From contig JAJEHX010000013.1 of assembly GCA_022823465.1 (NCBI GenBank), forward strand, positions 60,903 to 124,902: a stretch of 64,000 bases of DNA. Reading direction: 5' to 3'. Below are positions 33,819 through 42,842 of the stretch, one piece after another. The first letter of the stretch is position 1. Each line of letters starts with the position of its first letter. The position numbers were made by a program, and so were the translations under genes. The DNA comes from Candidatus Latescibacterota bacterium. GTDB taxonomy: Bacteria; JAAXHH01. The notes below the pieces were generated by a model. That model had not been told where the DNA came from, did no database searches, and was given only the letters and a program-made list of their open reading frames with translations.

Positions 33819-34969
33819 TCGAAAAGGTTCAACTGATCGAGGTTGCCGGTGTGGGTCCTTTCGAGGGAGGCCTGGTCTTCCGAGGCTTCCCGCTCCAGGA
33901 GCATAAGGGCGTCACTCACGTTTCCGGTCACCTCCGCTTCCGATCCTTCCGGGACGGGGTTCAGCAACAGGACTTCCTCACGCTCGATATCGGGGTCGGA
34001 CAATAACGCCGCGCTGTGCGTACTGATCAGCACCTGTCTGCCGGTGTTCCGTTGCATGCGCTGGATCAGGGCGGCAAGCCGGTTGACCATGCCCGTATGC
34101 AGACTGAGTTCGGGTTCCTCCAGCATCAGGAGCGAATCGCCGTCGAGAAGCGCCCACAGCATGCCGATCAGACGCAGCGTACCGTCCGAGAACTGGTCCT
34201 CCCGCTGTATGCCGGCCCTCGGCCGCCAGTGGGCGTACAGGGCCTGGAGATGGGGCCGGCCCGTTTCCTGGTCCCGTATGAATTCGAGCTGCTCGAGCCG
34301 TGGTACGGCCACCTTGAGTATCTGCTCGATCCGGGACAGGCGGGCCCTGCGCGTCCGTTCATGCTCCCGGGCGATCTTCTCCAGGAAATCCTGCCCGTAT
34401 GGATCGCCCTCGAGGGTACGACCGGGTATCAGGTCCGTATGGCGAAGGAGCGGTGGGAGCAGGTGATGGTACGTTATCGCCTGAAAGAACCGGGCTATAT
34501 CCCGGAAGGCCCGGTTGGCGGCGATCTGCTCCAGGTAGGTCTGCGTAAGCCGCACGATGTCTTCCTGGTCGTCCTCGTTCGGCCTGTCGAGAATGGATGT
34601 GCCGTCCCTGCTCACGCGTTCGTAGGTAATCAGCGTATGCCTGTTCCCCCGGGCCTGCTGCTTCAGCCCCAGTTCGTATCGCCAGGTCTCGCGTCCGTTC
34701 ACAGGGTCGGAGAACCGGATTTCGATGGCGATATCCGGATCCCGGCGCGCGGCCAGATTCCGGATCTTGGTCATGCCGCCCCGGTCCGCGACGGCCTTCT
34801 GCAGCCCGCCGCCCTCGATCTTTGCGATATCCCGCAGAAACCGGAAGACGTCCATCAGGTTGGATTTTCCGGACGCGTTGGGGCCGACGATGAACTGCCT
34901 TTTTTGCAGGCCGACGTCGATCCGCGGGAAATTGCGCCAGTTTCTGACTTTAAGGTGACTCACATACAT
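33815..34969 (-). CDS. RecF/OLD-like AAA ATPase
   Basis: A 384-residue ABC/SMC-type ATPase. N-terminal LKVRNWRNF leads to Walker A GPNASGKSNLMD (residues about 29-40). The signature and Walker B lie in DGTLRLIGMLWALLDGDSLLMLEEPELSLH (about 263-292 in two parts), and the switch histidine is in ISTHSAAL. It has no OLD-family TOPRIM domain and no nuclease domain. Such stand-alone ATPases are often paired with an effector in phage-defence or repair systems. Here the coupled downstream gene is PurO-like, which is unusual. It starts 25 bases past the mandelate-racemase-like gene. Confidence 0.82.
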   Translation of the reverse strand: MYVSHLKVRNWRNFPRIDVGLQKRQFIVGPNASGKSNLMDVFRFLRDIAKIEGGGLQKAVADRGGMTKIRNLAARRDPDIAIEIRFSDPVNGRETWRYELGLKQQARGNRHTLITYERVSRDGTSILDRPNEDDQEDIVRLTQTYLEQIAANRAFRDIARFFQAITYHHLLPPLLRHTDLIPGRTLEGDPYGQDFLEKIAREHERTRRARLSRIEQILKVAVPRLEQLEFIRDQETGRPHLQALYAHWRPRAGIQREDQFSDGTLRLIGMLWALLDGDSLLMLEEPELSLHTGMVNRLAALIQRMQRNTGRQVLISTHSAALLSDPDIEREEVLLLNPVPEGSEAEVTGNVSDALMLLEREASEDQASLERTHTGNLDQLNLFE

Positions 34970-34994
34970 GGATCGCTCCGGGGATCCGAGGCGG

Positions 34995-36185
34995 CTAGTC
35001 GAAGAATCCCAGGTCTTCTTCTTTCAAATGAGGAACGGTCTTGTCCGGCACCAGGTCGACCCCAAGGCCGGGACGGTCCCAGACCTCGATGAAGCCGTCT
35101 TTCACGATGGGGTCCGGCAGGCCCTCCACGATGTCGTACCACCAGGCCGGGTTGCCGACGGGATATTCGAAGGCGATGTAGTTGGGCGGCATGGCGGCCG
35201 AGGCGTGCACCAGCGCGGCCAGGCCGATCAGGCCGTCGATGACGCCGTGGGGCGCCATGAGCACGCCGTGGAGATCGGCGTATTCGGCGATCCACTTGAG
35301 CTCCGCGATCCCGCCCACGTCGGCGGGATCGGGCCCCACCACGTCCACGGCCCGTTTCTCGATGAGATCGACGAAATTCTCCCGGAGGTAGATCTGTTCG
35401 CCCGTGTGTATGGGCGTGGTAGTCTTCGAATTCACCTCCCGGTAGAGATCGGCCAGGACGAAGGGCGTATAGTCGCCGGTGATCATGTCTTCGAGCCACA
35501 TCACGTGCAGGTGCTCCACGGCTTTGGCGAGGCGCAGTGCGTCGGGCACGAGCATGCCGGGGCCGCAGTCGAGGGCCAGGCCGACCTCATCTCCGAGGAC
35601 CGCTTTCATGGCCTCGATGCAGGCCACCAGGTGCTTCAGGCCTTTTTCGGTAAGCGGACCGCGATTGCCGTGAAAGCCGTGGCGCTGAAGGTCGCCGTAG
35701 AAGAAATCGGGTACCTGCGACGGCATCTGGCTGTGGAAACTGATGCCCTGCTTGATGATGGTAAATCCCTCTGGCGCCGCCTTCATACGGGCCATGTCCT
35801 CGGCGTAGTCCTCCACAGTGGAACCCTTCATGGGAAACCGCACGGCGCCGTTGTAGACCCGGACCCGGTCCCGCATTTTCCCGCCGAGCAGCTTGTAGAC
35901 GGGCAGGCCCGCCGCCTTGCCGGCGATATCCCACAGGGCCATTTCAATTGCGCTGACCGCGCTGCCCCAGGGCTTGAAACTGCCCAGCCGCCGTATGCTC
36001 GCGACGACGCGGTTGACGTCCGTGGGGTCCTGGCCGATGATGAAATCCCGGTAGAACAGGACATGGGGCTTCATATAAGGCTTGGAGTTCTCGATCTCGC
36101 CCAGGCCGTGAATCCCCTCGTCCGTGGTGATCCGGACCACGGGATTGTCTCCGATCACAGCGCATTTCAGGTCGGTGATTCTCAT
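34995..36185 (-). CDS. Mandelate racemase / muconate lactonizing enzyme family dehydratase
   Basis: A 396-residue enolase-superfamily enzyme. The capping domain opens MRITDLKCAVIG and includes a KPWGSAVSAIEMALWDIAGK segment. The barrel carries a base near FTIIKQGIS and metal ligands in LALDCGPG, WLEDMI and HTGEQIY (Asp, Glu, Glu). A catalytic histidine is in LMAPHGVID. It resembles sugar-acid dehydratases of the D-galactonate/gluconate type. It overlaps the upstream PhyH gene by four bases (ATGA), suggesting that the two act on the same compound. Substrate unknown. Confidence 0.88.
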   Translation of the reverse strand: MRITDLKCAVIGDNPVVRITTDEGIHGLGEIENSKPYMKPHVLFYRDFIIGQDPTDVNRVVASIRRLGSFKPWGSAVSAIEMALWDIAGKAAGLPVYKLLGGKMRDRVRVYNGAVRFPMKGSTVEDYAEDMARMKAAPEGFTIIKQGISFHSQMPSQVPDFFYGDLQRHGFHGNRGPLTEKGLKHLVACIEAMKAVLGDEVGLALDCGPGMLVPDALRLAKAVEHLHVMWLEDMITGDYTPFVLADLYREVNSKTTTPIHTGEQIYLRENFVDLIEKRAVDVVGPDPADVGGIAELKWIAEYADLHGVLMAPHGVIDGLIGLAALVHASAAMPPNYIAFEYPVGNPAWWYDIVEGLPDPIVKDGFIEVWDRPGLGVDLVPDKTVPHLKEEDLGFFD

Positions 36186-37024
36186 GTGGCGTCTCCATGG
36201 TGATCCGTGTGGCCGCCTAATTCCACCAGCAGCCGCTCGACGACTTTCTTCGGTCCCTGGAATCCGCCCTGCCGTTTCATTTCGCAGACGCCCTCCGACA
36301 ACAGGTCCCGGTGCTCCTCAATGGGACCCGCACCGGGTGTCCAGGACGCGTAGGATGTGCAGTACCGCTGGAACATGGTACGCCGCGGCGGATCGCGCCA
36401 GGGCCAGGGCAGGGCGCCATGGCAGAGCGCCTCGGTAAAGACGACGGCGTCCCCGGCGTTGACGGGCACGTTGACCACCGTCGGCGGTCCTGAGCGGATG
36501 TTGATGTGTCCGGGCCGTTCGAAATAGGTCTTGTGGCTTCCCGGTATGCAGACGAAGCCGGCGCCGTCCGGAACGTCCACAAGGGAAATGGCCGCGTTGA
36601 TGAAGGTGGCGAACACGTCGCCTTCCGCGGCCTGGTAGTCGTTGGCCGGGTTCCTCCACGCGCCGGAGGCGCCGTTGTGCAGCGTGATCTCGTCGCTGTC
36701 CGGCAGGTTCACCGTGAGGGCGGACAGCAGATGCTGGGGGCGCTCACGGGTCAGGGCGAGCACGACGCGCATGATCGGCAGGTTGAGGATCAACCGGTCG
36801 AAAACCGGGTCGGCGTACTCGGCGTGGAGAATGGCCCGCGCGGCCGCTGGCTTTTCCCCGGGGTCTTCATAGGAACAGAGCGGAGGCGGCAGTTCGTTCT
36901 CGTCCATCCCGTGCCACGCGTCGCACCGCGCGATCATGTGCTCCAGATCCTCCGGAGACACCACCTGGCGGAGGACAAGGTAACCGTGCAGATCGAAAAG
37001 CCACTTCTCTTGGTCTGTGAGCAT
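36182..37024 (-). CDS. Phytanoyl-CoA dioxygenase-like protein 1
   Basis: A 280-residue member of the PhyH branch of Fe(II)/2-oxoglutarate enzymes. The N-terminal helix EKWLFDLHGYLVLRQ, the VCIPGSHKTYF strand, and the distal histidine in EALCHGALPW are typical, and an arginine for 2OG lies in PPRRTMFQRY. The proximal iron motif, usually HxD, reads LHNGASG, so the carboxylate is absent, as in Fe/2OG halogenases (HxA/HxG); a carboxylate from elsewhere is also possible. It is translationally coupled to the enolase-superfamily gene downstream. It begins 96 bases after the aminotransferase gene. Confidence 0.85.
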   Translation of the reverse strand: MLTDQEKWLFDLHGYLVLRQVVSPEDLEHMIARCDAWHGMDENELPPPLCSYEDPGEKPAAARAILHAEYADPVFDRLILNLPIMRVVLALTRERPQHLLSALTVNLPDSDEITLHNGASGAWRNPANDYQAAEGDVFATFINAAISLVDVPDGAGFVCIPGSHKTYFERPGHINIRSGPPTVVNVPVNAGDAVVFTEALCHGALPWPWRDPPRRTMFQRYCTSYASWTPGAGPIEEHRDLLSEGVCEMKRQGGFQGPKKVVERLLVELGGHTDHHGDAT

Positions 37025-37120
37025 CAGGATTAACTATTGGATGAGCCGCTGCGGCGCAGGGCAAAACAGGGATGAGCCATCCGATCGGCCAGGCACCGAT
37101 TCACGGGCTGCCCGCCTCGG

Positions 37121-38569
37121 TCAATTCACGTAAGCGTTGTGGAAATCGATCCATCTCGGAAGGACCTCCTCGATGACCTCCCTGGACGGCAGAAAGGCGA
37201 TCCTCAGATGACTGGTGCCCGGTTCCTGCCCGAATCCCTCGCCGTTGACCGTGACCAGCCCGGTCTCTTCCAGGAGTCCCATGCAGTAATCGAAGTCGTC
37301 CTTCCCTTCCGGCAGTCTGTCCAGGCGGGGAAACAGGTACATTGCGCCGGTCCGCCCGAAGCAGGCCATGCCGTCCATGTGATCGAATCCCGCCCGTATC
37401 ATGACCGCCTTGTCGTGCAGGTCGTCGAGGATCTTTCTCCGCTCGATCGTGAAACGGCGGTAGGGCTCGGCGTTTTCGGGCGGGGGACTGACGAGCAGAT
37501 ACATCATCAACTGCCCGACCGTGTTCGAACATATGTTTACCGAAGCCTGCTTGAGCACGAGGTCCGTGAACGAAAGATTGGCGTCCTTCACGCGCGGAGC
37601 GTTCCTGATCTCGAGGTATCCGCCCCGGTGGCCGCACTCGCCGTAGAATCCCTTCGAGGTGCTGTGCACGCTGAACAGCGGAACGTCGCTTCGCCCCAGC
37701 ACCCGGGCAAAGGATACGAAACCCGCGTCCGCGTCGTACACGTTCTCCTGGTAGACCTCGTCGGCAATGATGGCCAGGCCGTTCTCTCCGGCGAAGGCAA
37801 TGACCTCCCCTATGGTCTCCTCGTTCAGTACCGCACCGGTCGGATTGCCCGGGTTGATGACCACGATGGCCTTGACGGCCACGCCGCGTTCCCGCGCGGC
37901 TGCAAGGGACGATTCCAGCAGGGTCCTGTCCATAGCCCAACCCGATTCCTCGTCGAGGAAATAGTCGACCTGTACGCCGCCGCACCGCTTGATGGCCGCG
38001 GAGTACAGCGGATACTGGGGAATGGGGATCATGACGCCGTCGGATTCGTCGCCAATCAACAGGTCGATGACGTACCGCACCGCTTCGCTGGCGCCGTTGG
38101 TAATGAATATCTGCCCGGGGTCGGAACGCGGAAGATGTACATCGTCCGCGCCGTCTCTCCGGTCGATGTACCGGGCCACGGCTTCCCGGATGAACTGCGG
38201 CCCGCTGCTGTCCGAGTACGCGCCCATGCCGGTTTCCATCTGCGCCAGGTAGCGTTCGCCGAGATCGAGCACGTAGTCGGAAGGGAAGTCGTCAGCGTCC
38301 ATTCCGCCGAGGGCGCCGCCGTTGAACAGCGTCTTGAGCCGCCGCTCGCGCGCGATGCGGACCGGATGTTCGACCAGGCTCAGCACTTCCCGGTAAAAGG
38401 AGATGGGCTGCTGGCCAAGGGCCTGGGGATTGCCGAGATTGCACGGAATGATCCTCCTGCCCTGCTTCTTCAGTTCGGCCGCCCGCTGAGGTATCGGTCC
38501 GCGCACGGCATACTCCATCTCGAGTATCCGCCGGTTGACCGACATATCCCAGGGCGTATTAACGTTCAT
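37121..38569 (-). CDS. Class I aminotransferase, alanine aminotransferase-type
   Basis: A 482-residue fold-type I PLP aminotransferase of the eukaryotic-like alanine/glutamate-pyruvate type. It has the long N-terminal YAVRGPIPQRAAEL segment, a CNLGNPQALGQQP motif, VINPGNPTG, DEVYQENVY and the Schiff-base Lys306 in HSTSKGFYGECGHRGGY. Probable reaction: alanine plus 2-oxoglutarate to pyruvate plus glutamate. The ATG at 38569 is chosen over 38611, as the longer form adds an arginine-rich leader. It lies upstream of, and on the same strand as, the PhyH operon. Confidence 0.87.
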   Translation of the reverse strand: MNVNTPWDMSVNRRILEMEYAVRGPIPQRAAELKKQGRRIIPCNLGNPQALGQQPISFYREVLSLVEHPVRIARERRLKTLFNGGALGGMDADDFPSDYVLDLGERYLAQMETGMGAYSDSSGPQFIREAVARYIDRRDGADDVHLPRSDPGQIFITNGASEAVRYVIDLLIGDESDGVMIPIPQYPLYSAAIKRCGGVQVDYFLDEESGWAMDRTLLESSLAAARERGVAVKAIVVINPGNPTGAVLNEETIGEVIAFAGENGLAIIADEVYQENVYDADAGFVSFARVLGRSDVPLFSVHSTSKGFYGECGHRGGYLEIRNAPRVKDANLSFTDLVLKQASVNICSNTVGQLMMYLLVSPPPENAEPYRRFTIERRKILDDLHDKAVMIRAGFDHMDGMACFGRTGAMYLFPRLDRLPEGKDDFDYCMGLLEETGLVTVNGEGFGQEPGTSHLRIAFLPSREVIEEVLPRWIDFHNAYVN

Positions 38570-39003
38570 GATTCCCGGTTCCGCCGGACGGCGGGGTACG
38601 CGCCGCCGCATTCCGGCTTGATTGCATCGTTACTTGCGTCGCCGAATCCGGTTACTTACACCACCGAACCCGTCAGTTGAATACAATAAAGGGCGATTTA
38701 AGGGCAATATAGAGTATAGAATCCCGTCCCGCGTTTGTCGATGTATAAAATGACCGGCCCACGCGATGTCATCCAGCGAATATTTGCTTGACCCTTATTC
38801 CCACGCGGGGTAACTTCGCCCTATACCGATCTGGTAACCTGATGGTCGAAGAACGAACTTTCCATTTTTGCCTGCCGGCAGAATACCGCAATACCAATAA
38901 CGTTTCGTGTAACGCTGGCCGTGTCGCCGCGTGTTTTTACATGGCGGTCGAACGACCCGCACGGGGCAAGCGGAACGAACGCCGGAGAAACCCGGGAGGA
39001 ATC
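38570..39003. other. Intergenic region with tandem duplication and candidate promoter
   Basis: A gap of about 430 bases between divergent genes. Two 22-base tandem units (38629-38650 and 38651-38672) match at 17 positions. TTGACC (38788-38793) and TAACTT (38811-38816), 17 bases apart, are a candidate promoter for the NHL lipoprotein gene. The plus-strand frame that opens at 38788 is treated as untranslated leader. No other gene is seen. Confidence 0.45.
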
Positions 39004-40230
39004 ATGATACGAAAGTCAATAGAGCGCATGGCCGCTGCCCTGTCCGCAGTCGGAATCCTGCTTTTGGCGGCCGCGTGTGCGGACGTCGAGGTACCGGAGA
39101 CCGCCTCCGACGCGGTGATGGCGCCGGTATTCGAGGTGGATCCCATGTGGCCGAAGCCGCTGCCGAACCACTGGGTCCTGGGTTCGGCCATCGGCGTAAC
39201 GGTCGACGCCAATGACAACATCTGGATCATTCACCGCGGCAACGGCAATCCGAGTACCGAACTGGGCGCCGCACAGGACCCGCCCGTGGCCGAATGCTGC
39301 ATTCCCGCCCCGCCCGTGCTCCAGTTCAGTCCCGAAGGCGACTTATTGAACCACTGGGGCGGTCCGGGCGAGGGATACGACTGGCCTGGCTCGAATCACG
39401 GCATCACGGTCGATCCCATGGGCAATCTCTGGATTGGCGGCAACGGGGGCGACGACGCTCACATCCTGGTCTTCGCCCAGGACGGCACCTTCCTGAAGCA
39501 GTTTGGCAAACCAGGCGCACGGCGGACCGACTCCTTCGACGAGGCGGACCCTGAATGGTCAGGCAACAGCATGGATCCCGAGAATTTCGGGCGGGTGGCC
39601 AAGATCTCCTTCGACGCCAGCGCGAGCGAGGCCTACGTCGCCGACGGCTACCTGAACAAGCGGGTCGCGGTGCTCGACATCGAGACCGGGGCCCTGAAGA
39701 GGTACTGGGGCGCCTACGGCAACGAACCGGATGACGCCAATATCGGCCGGTATGATCCGGAAGCGCCCCCGGCGCAGCAGTTCCGCAATCCCGTTCACGC
39801 CGCCGATCCGTCCAACGACGGTCTCGTATACGTCTGCGACCGCCCCAACAACCGTATCCAGGTCTTCCGGACGGACGGGACCTTCGTGATGGAGAAAGTC
39901 CTCTCAGGCGCCACGCTGGGCGCCGGGTCTACGTGGGACGTCGCCTTTTCAAAGGATCCCGAACAGAAATACGTATACGTGGCGGACGGCCAGAACATGA
40001 AGGTGTACGTGTTGCTGCGGGAGACGATGGAAGTGCTGACCACCTTCGGAGCCGGGGGCCGTCAGCCCGGCCAGTTCTTCGGCACGCACAGCATCGCGAC
40101 CGATTCGAAGGGCAACATCTACACCACGGAGACCTACGAAGGCAAGCGCGTCCAGAAGTTCGCCTACATGGGTGAGGGCCCTGTCGAGCAAAAAGACCAG
40201 GGCGTCATATGGCCCACCGCATCCCGGTAG
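39004..40230 (+). CDS. NHL-repeat lipoprotein
   Basis: A 408-residue predicted lipoprotein (signal with LLLAAAC near residue 24) forming an NHL-type beta propeller. Repeats include GVTVDANDNIWI, GITVDPMGNLWIGG, VYVCDRPNNRIQVFRTDG and SIATDSKGNIYTTE. A CC pair (AECCIPAPP) lies near residue 97. Relatives are annotated as peptidyl-alpha-hydroxyglycine amidating lyase-like or 6-bladed propellers; an enzymatic role is unproven. GGGAGG precedes the ATG at 39004. Its 3' end overlaps the HupE gene by 22 bases, implying co-expression. Confidence 0.83.
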   Translation: MIRKSIERMAAALSAVGILLLAAACADVEVPETASDAVMAPVFEVDPMWPKPLPNHWVLGSAIGVTVDANDNIWIIHRGNGNPSTELGAAQDPPVAECCIPAPPVLQFSPEGDLLNHWGGPGEGYDWPGSNHGITVDPMGNLWIGGNGGDDAHILVFAQDGTFLKQFGKPGARRTDSFDEADPEWSGNSMDPENFGRVAKISFDASASEAYVADGYLNKRVAVLDIETGALKRYWGAYGNEPDDANIGRYDPEAPPAQQFRNPVHAADPSNDGLVYVCDRPNNRIQVFRTDGTFVMEKVLSGATLGAGSTWDVAFSKDPEQKYVYVADGQNMKVYVLLRETMEVLTTFGAGGRQPGQFFGTHSIATDSKGNIYTTETYEGKRVQKFAYMGEGPVEQKDQGVIWPTASR

Positions 40231-41588
40231 GAAGGACTGACCGGGTTTCTCCGCTCACAGGACACAGGGCGGCGGCCTCGTCGGCTGCCGTCCGCGTCCT
40301 GCTGTTCCTGGCCCTCGCCGGTACCATGGCGGCCGTACCCGTAACCGGCGTTCACGGCCACGATATCCCCAGCGATATCACCATTAGAGCATTTGTAAAG
40401 CCGGAAGGCCAACGCCTCCGGTTGCTCGTGCGCGTGCCGCTCGAGGCCATGCTCGACGTCACGTTTCCCCTGAACGGCCCCGGCTACCTGGACCTCTCCC
40501 GCGCCGAAGAATCCCTGGGCGACGCCGCCATGCTCTGGATCGGGCAGGAAGTGTCGATCTACGAAAACGGCACCCGTCTTGCCGTACCCGAACTGGCCGC
40601 CGTCAGGGCCTCCCTTCCATCCGACCTCTCCTTCAGCGCATACGACACCGCGCTGGCCTCTACCCTGGGGCCGCCCCTTCCTGTCGACACGCAGATCTAC
40701 TGGCAACAGGTGATGCTGGATGTGTTGTTAGAATACCGGATTGCATCGGATCGTTCGGAGTTTTCCATCCTGCCCGGGCTGGAAAGGCTCGGCATGCGGG
40801 TAGCGACCGTCCTGCGCTTCCTGCCCCCGACAGGCGGCAAGCGGCTATACCAGTACACCGGGAATCCGGGACGTGTCGTGCTCGATCCCCGCTGGCACCA
40901 GGCCGCGTTCCGGTTCGCGCAGCTCGGATTCACCCACATCCTCGACGGCATGGACCATCTCCTGTTCCTGCTGTGCCTGGTCATCCCCTTTCAACGGCTG
41001 CGGGTACTGGTGATCCTTGTCACCGCCTTTACGGTTGCACACTCCATCACGCTGATCGCCGCTACGCTGGGCCTGGCGCCCGCCGCCCTCTGGTTCGTCC
41101 CGCTCGTCGAAACGGTGATCGCCGCTTCCATCGTCTACATGGCCCTGGAGAACATCATCTCACCCGGGCTGCGCCGCCGCTGGATGGCCGTTTTCGGTTT
41201 CGGCCTCGTGCACGGCTTCGGATTCGCCTACGCCCTTCGGGAAATGCTGCCCTTCGGAGGAGACCACCTGGTGATCTCGCTCCTTGCGTTCAACGTGGGG
41301 GTCGAGATCGGCCAGTTGCTCGTGATCCTGATCTGCGTCCCGATCCTGAGGATCCTCTTCAGGTACGTCCCGGGCGAAAGAACCGGTGCGATCGTTCTAT
41401 CGGTGCTTGCGGGCCACACGGCCTGGCACTGGCTGGTGGAACGGGGCGGAACGCTGTGGGAATTCGATGTGCTGTCCACTTCGCCGGACGGCGCGCTGTA
41501 CGGCGTGGCGGGGCTCCTGGCGCTGATGTTGATCATCGCCGCCTTCGCCGGCTGGGCGCTTACCCGTCCCGGCCGTCCGCTTCAATAA
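40209..41588 (+). CDS. HupE/UreJ family membrane protein
   Basis: A 459-residue protein with a signal/TM segment (about 28-45) and an extracytoplasmic domain (about 50-230) with HDIPSDITIRAF. A C-terminal HupE/UreJ_2 membrane domain follows (about 240-455) with FTHILDGMDHLLFLLCL, FTVAHSITLI and GFGLVHGFGFAYALRE. The conserved His/Asp residues suggest metal (often nickel or similar) transport or sensing, but no urease or hydrogenase genes are near. It overlaps the preceding NHL gene and its end overlaps the convergent gene by 29 bases. Confidence 0.85.
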   Translation: MAHRIPVGRTDRVSPLTGHRAAASSAAVRVLLFLALAGTMAAVPVTGVHGHDIPSDITIRAFVKPEGQRLRLLVRVPLEAMLDVTFPLNGPGYLDLSRAEESLGDAAMLWIGQEVSIYENGTRLAVPELAAVRASLPSDLSFSAYDTALASTLGPPLPVDTQIYWQQVMLDVLLEYRIASDRSEFSILPGLERLGMRVATVLRFLPPTGGKRLYQYTGNPGRVVLDPRWHQAAFRFAQLGFTHILDGMDHLLFLLCLVIPFQRLRVLVILVTAFTVAHSITLIAATLGLAPAALWFVPLVETVIAASIVYMALENIISPGLRRRWMAVFGFGLVHGFGFAYALREMLPFGGDHLVISLLAFNVGVEIGQLLVILICVPILRILFRYVPGERTGAIVLSVLAGHTAWHWLVERGGTLWEFDVLSTSPDGALYGVAGLLALMLIIAAFAGWALTRPGRPLQ

Positions 41589-42159
41589 AGGTCTCGGACA
41601 GCGCGAATACGCAGGAGCTGCGCTCCCCGCCTAGACTGGGCTTCCAGATATCGACCGTATAGGGTTCACCTTCCACCAGGTGTCCATTGAACATGATCCG
41701 GGCGGAATCGGCGAAGAACAGGCAGGAGTATACATCCCATCCGTCTCTGAGCTTCGGCGCGGGCGCTTCGAGCAGTTCCGGGGACCGCAGGCCGCTCCAG
41801 CGGGCAATGACCTGGTCATCTTCCGTATCGATCGTCCAGGATGGCGCATCGAGGACGCTCCCGCCCCGGGTAAAGGCAGCCTGCGTGATCTCCAGTTCCA
41901 TATCGTACATGCCGCCCCGGCCGCGCATCCACCCTTGAATGAAGGCCGCCATTTCCGGGTTGTCCGTACAGATCCTGTGATAGGAAGCCCCATCCTCGAT
42001 CAGGACGTACGCCACGGTTCCCTCGCCGGCCGAACTGTAGTGCGTATGCCACAGACTGACCATCCCGCTGTTCTCCTGTGCACCCGCCGGGCGTATGTAG
42101 TTGATCCAGTGCTGTCCCGTCCAGTACAGCCTGCCCGGGTTTACTATAGGCCGGTCCAT
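41560..42159 (-). CDS. Hypothetical protein, family not recognised
   Basis: A 199-residue protein with no signal peptide. Runs of aromatic-rich beta strands (GRLYWTGQHWINYI, DVYSCLFFADSARIMFNGH, PYTVDIWKP) and a GEGTVAYVLIEDGASYH segment suggest a beta-sandwich or barrel. Codon use matches neighbours and the frame is intact, so it is likely real. It is convergent with HupE, overlapping its 3' end by 29 bases. No function is proposed. Confidence 0.55.
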   Translation of the reverse strand: MDRPIVNPGRLYWTGQHWINYIRPAGAQENSGMVSLWHTHYSSAGEGTVAYVLIEDGASYHRICTDNPEMAAFIQGWMRGRGGMYDMELEITQAAFTRGGSVLDAPSWTIDTEDDQVIARWSGLRSPELLEAPAPKLRDGWDVYSCLFFADSARIMFNGHLVEGEPYTVDIWKPSLGGERSSCVFALSETFIEADGRDG

Positions 42160-42519
42160 CCATACCCCCGATCTGTTCTGTCCGCTCTGGCCGTTCTTCC
42201 GCTCTGGCTGTTCAGACTGTTCTGTCCGCTCTGGCCGTCATACGCGCAAACTGCCCGCTGTCCGATCTATCCGTTATACGCGAAAACGACCCGCTATCCG
42301 CGTTCGTGTAAACTGGCCGGAAGTGGATAGGCCGTCAAGAGTGATCTGGAAGCCCGCCCGCCACGGTCCCCGTGGGCGGCTTGCCCGCATTATTCACTTG
42401 CCCGGTCGCGGCTTGCCCTGTACATTTCCCCATAACGTCTCGCATCCATGGAAGGGCCGCCAGACGCGGCCGCTATAGAGCCGCGAACGCTCGTCCCTTC
42501 ACTCCAGGAGTATGGCAAC
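42160..42519. other. Intergenic region with degenerate repeats
   Basis: About 360 bases without a clear gene. A 22-base unit CTGTTCTGTCCGCTCTGGCC + GT occurs twice (about 42174 and 42216). It is followed by two degenerate copies of a unit containing ATACGCG...CCCGCT (about 42239 and 42275). The tatA ribosome binding site CAGGAG lies near the right end. This is one of several degenerate arrays in the window. Confidence 0.5.
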
Positions 42520-42747
42520 ATGATCGGTGACATCGGGATGCAGGAACTGATGGTGATCTTCCTGATTGTCCTGCTCCTGTTCGGTGCGGACCGGATTCCG
42601 TCCCTTGCAAGGGGACTGGGCAAGGGGGTGCGGGAATTCAAGCGGGTCGTGAACAACGCAAACACGGAAATCCAGCGCGCGATCGACATCGACGAGGAGG
42701 AGCCGCCTCGCCGAAAGCCGCCTCCAAAGGAACTGGACCGGTCATAA
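42520..42747 (+). CDS. tatA: Twin-arginine translocase subunit TatA
   Basis: A 75-residue Tat pore protein: a short N-terminal membrane helix (QELMVIFLIVLLLF), the FG hinge (FGADRIPSLARGLGKG), then an amphipathic helix (REFKRVVNNAN) and an acidic/basic tail ending KELDRS. It forms the translocation pore for folded Tat substrates with TatB/C, which are not in the window. The ATG at 42520 follows CAGGAG; an upstream ATG at 42448 would add a non-family leader. A terminator follows. Confidence 0.93.
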   Translation: MIGDIGMQELMVIFLIVLLLFGADRIPSLARGLGKGVREFKRVVNNANTEIQRAIDIDEEEPPRRKPPPKELDRS

Positions 42748-42774
42748 GACAACATTGAACCTGTCCTGTCAAAT

Positions 42775-42808
42775 GGGCGTGCCGGCCGGCTGGCGGTGCG
42801 CCCGTTTT
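42775..42808 (+). terminator. Intrinsic terminator after tatA
   Basis: GGGCGTGCC (42775-42783) pairs with GGTGCGCCC (42795-42803), nine pairs including two G-U, followed by a short run of four T. Confidence 0.65.
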
Positions 42809-42842
42809 GCTTGATTCGTAGTCCGATCCGCGGACCCTGGCC

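Noticed and set aside
37139..38680. 513-codon open frame opposite the aminotransferase
   Set aside because: The minus-strand frame carries all PLP enzyme motifs; the plus frame is a shadow.
40209..41588. HupE taken as evidence of a hydrogenase or urease locus
   Set aside because: No hydrogenase or urease structural genes are in the window; HupE-like proteins are widespread.
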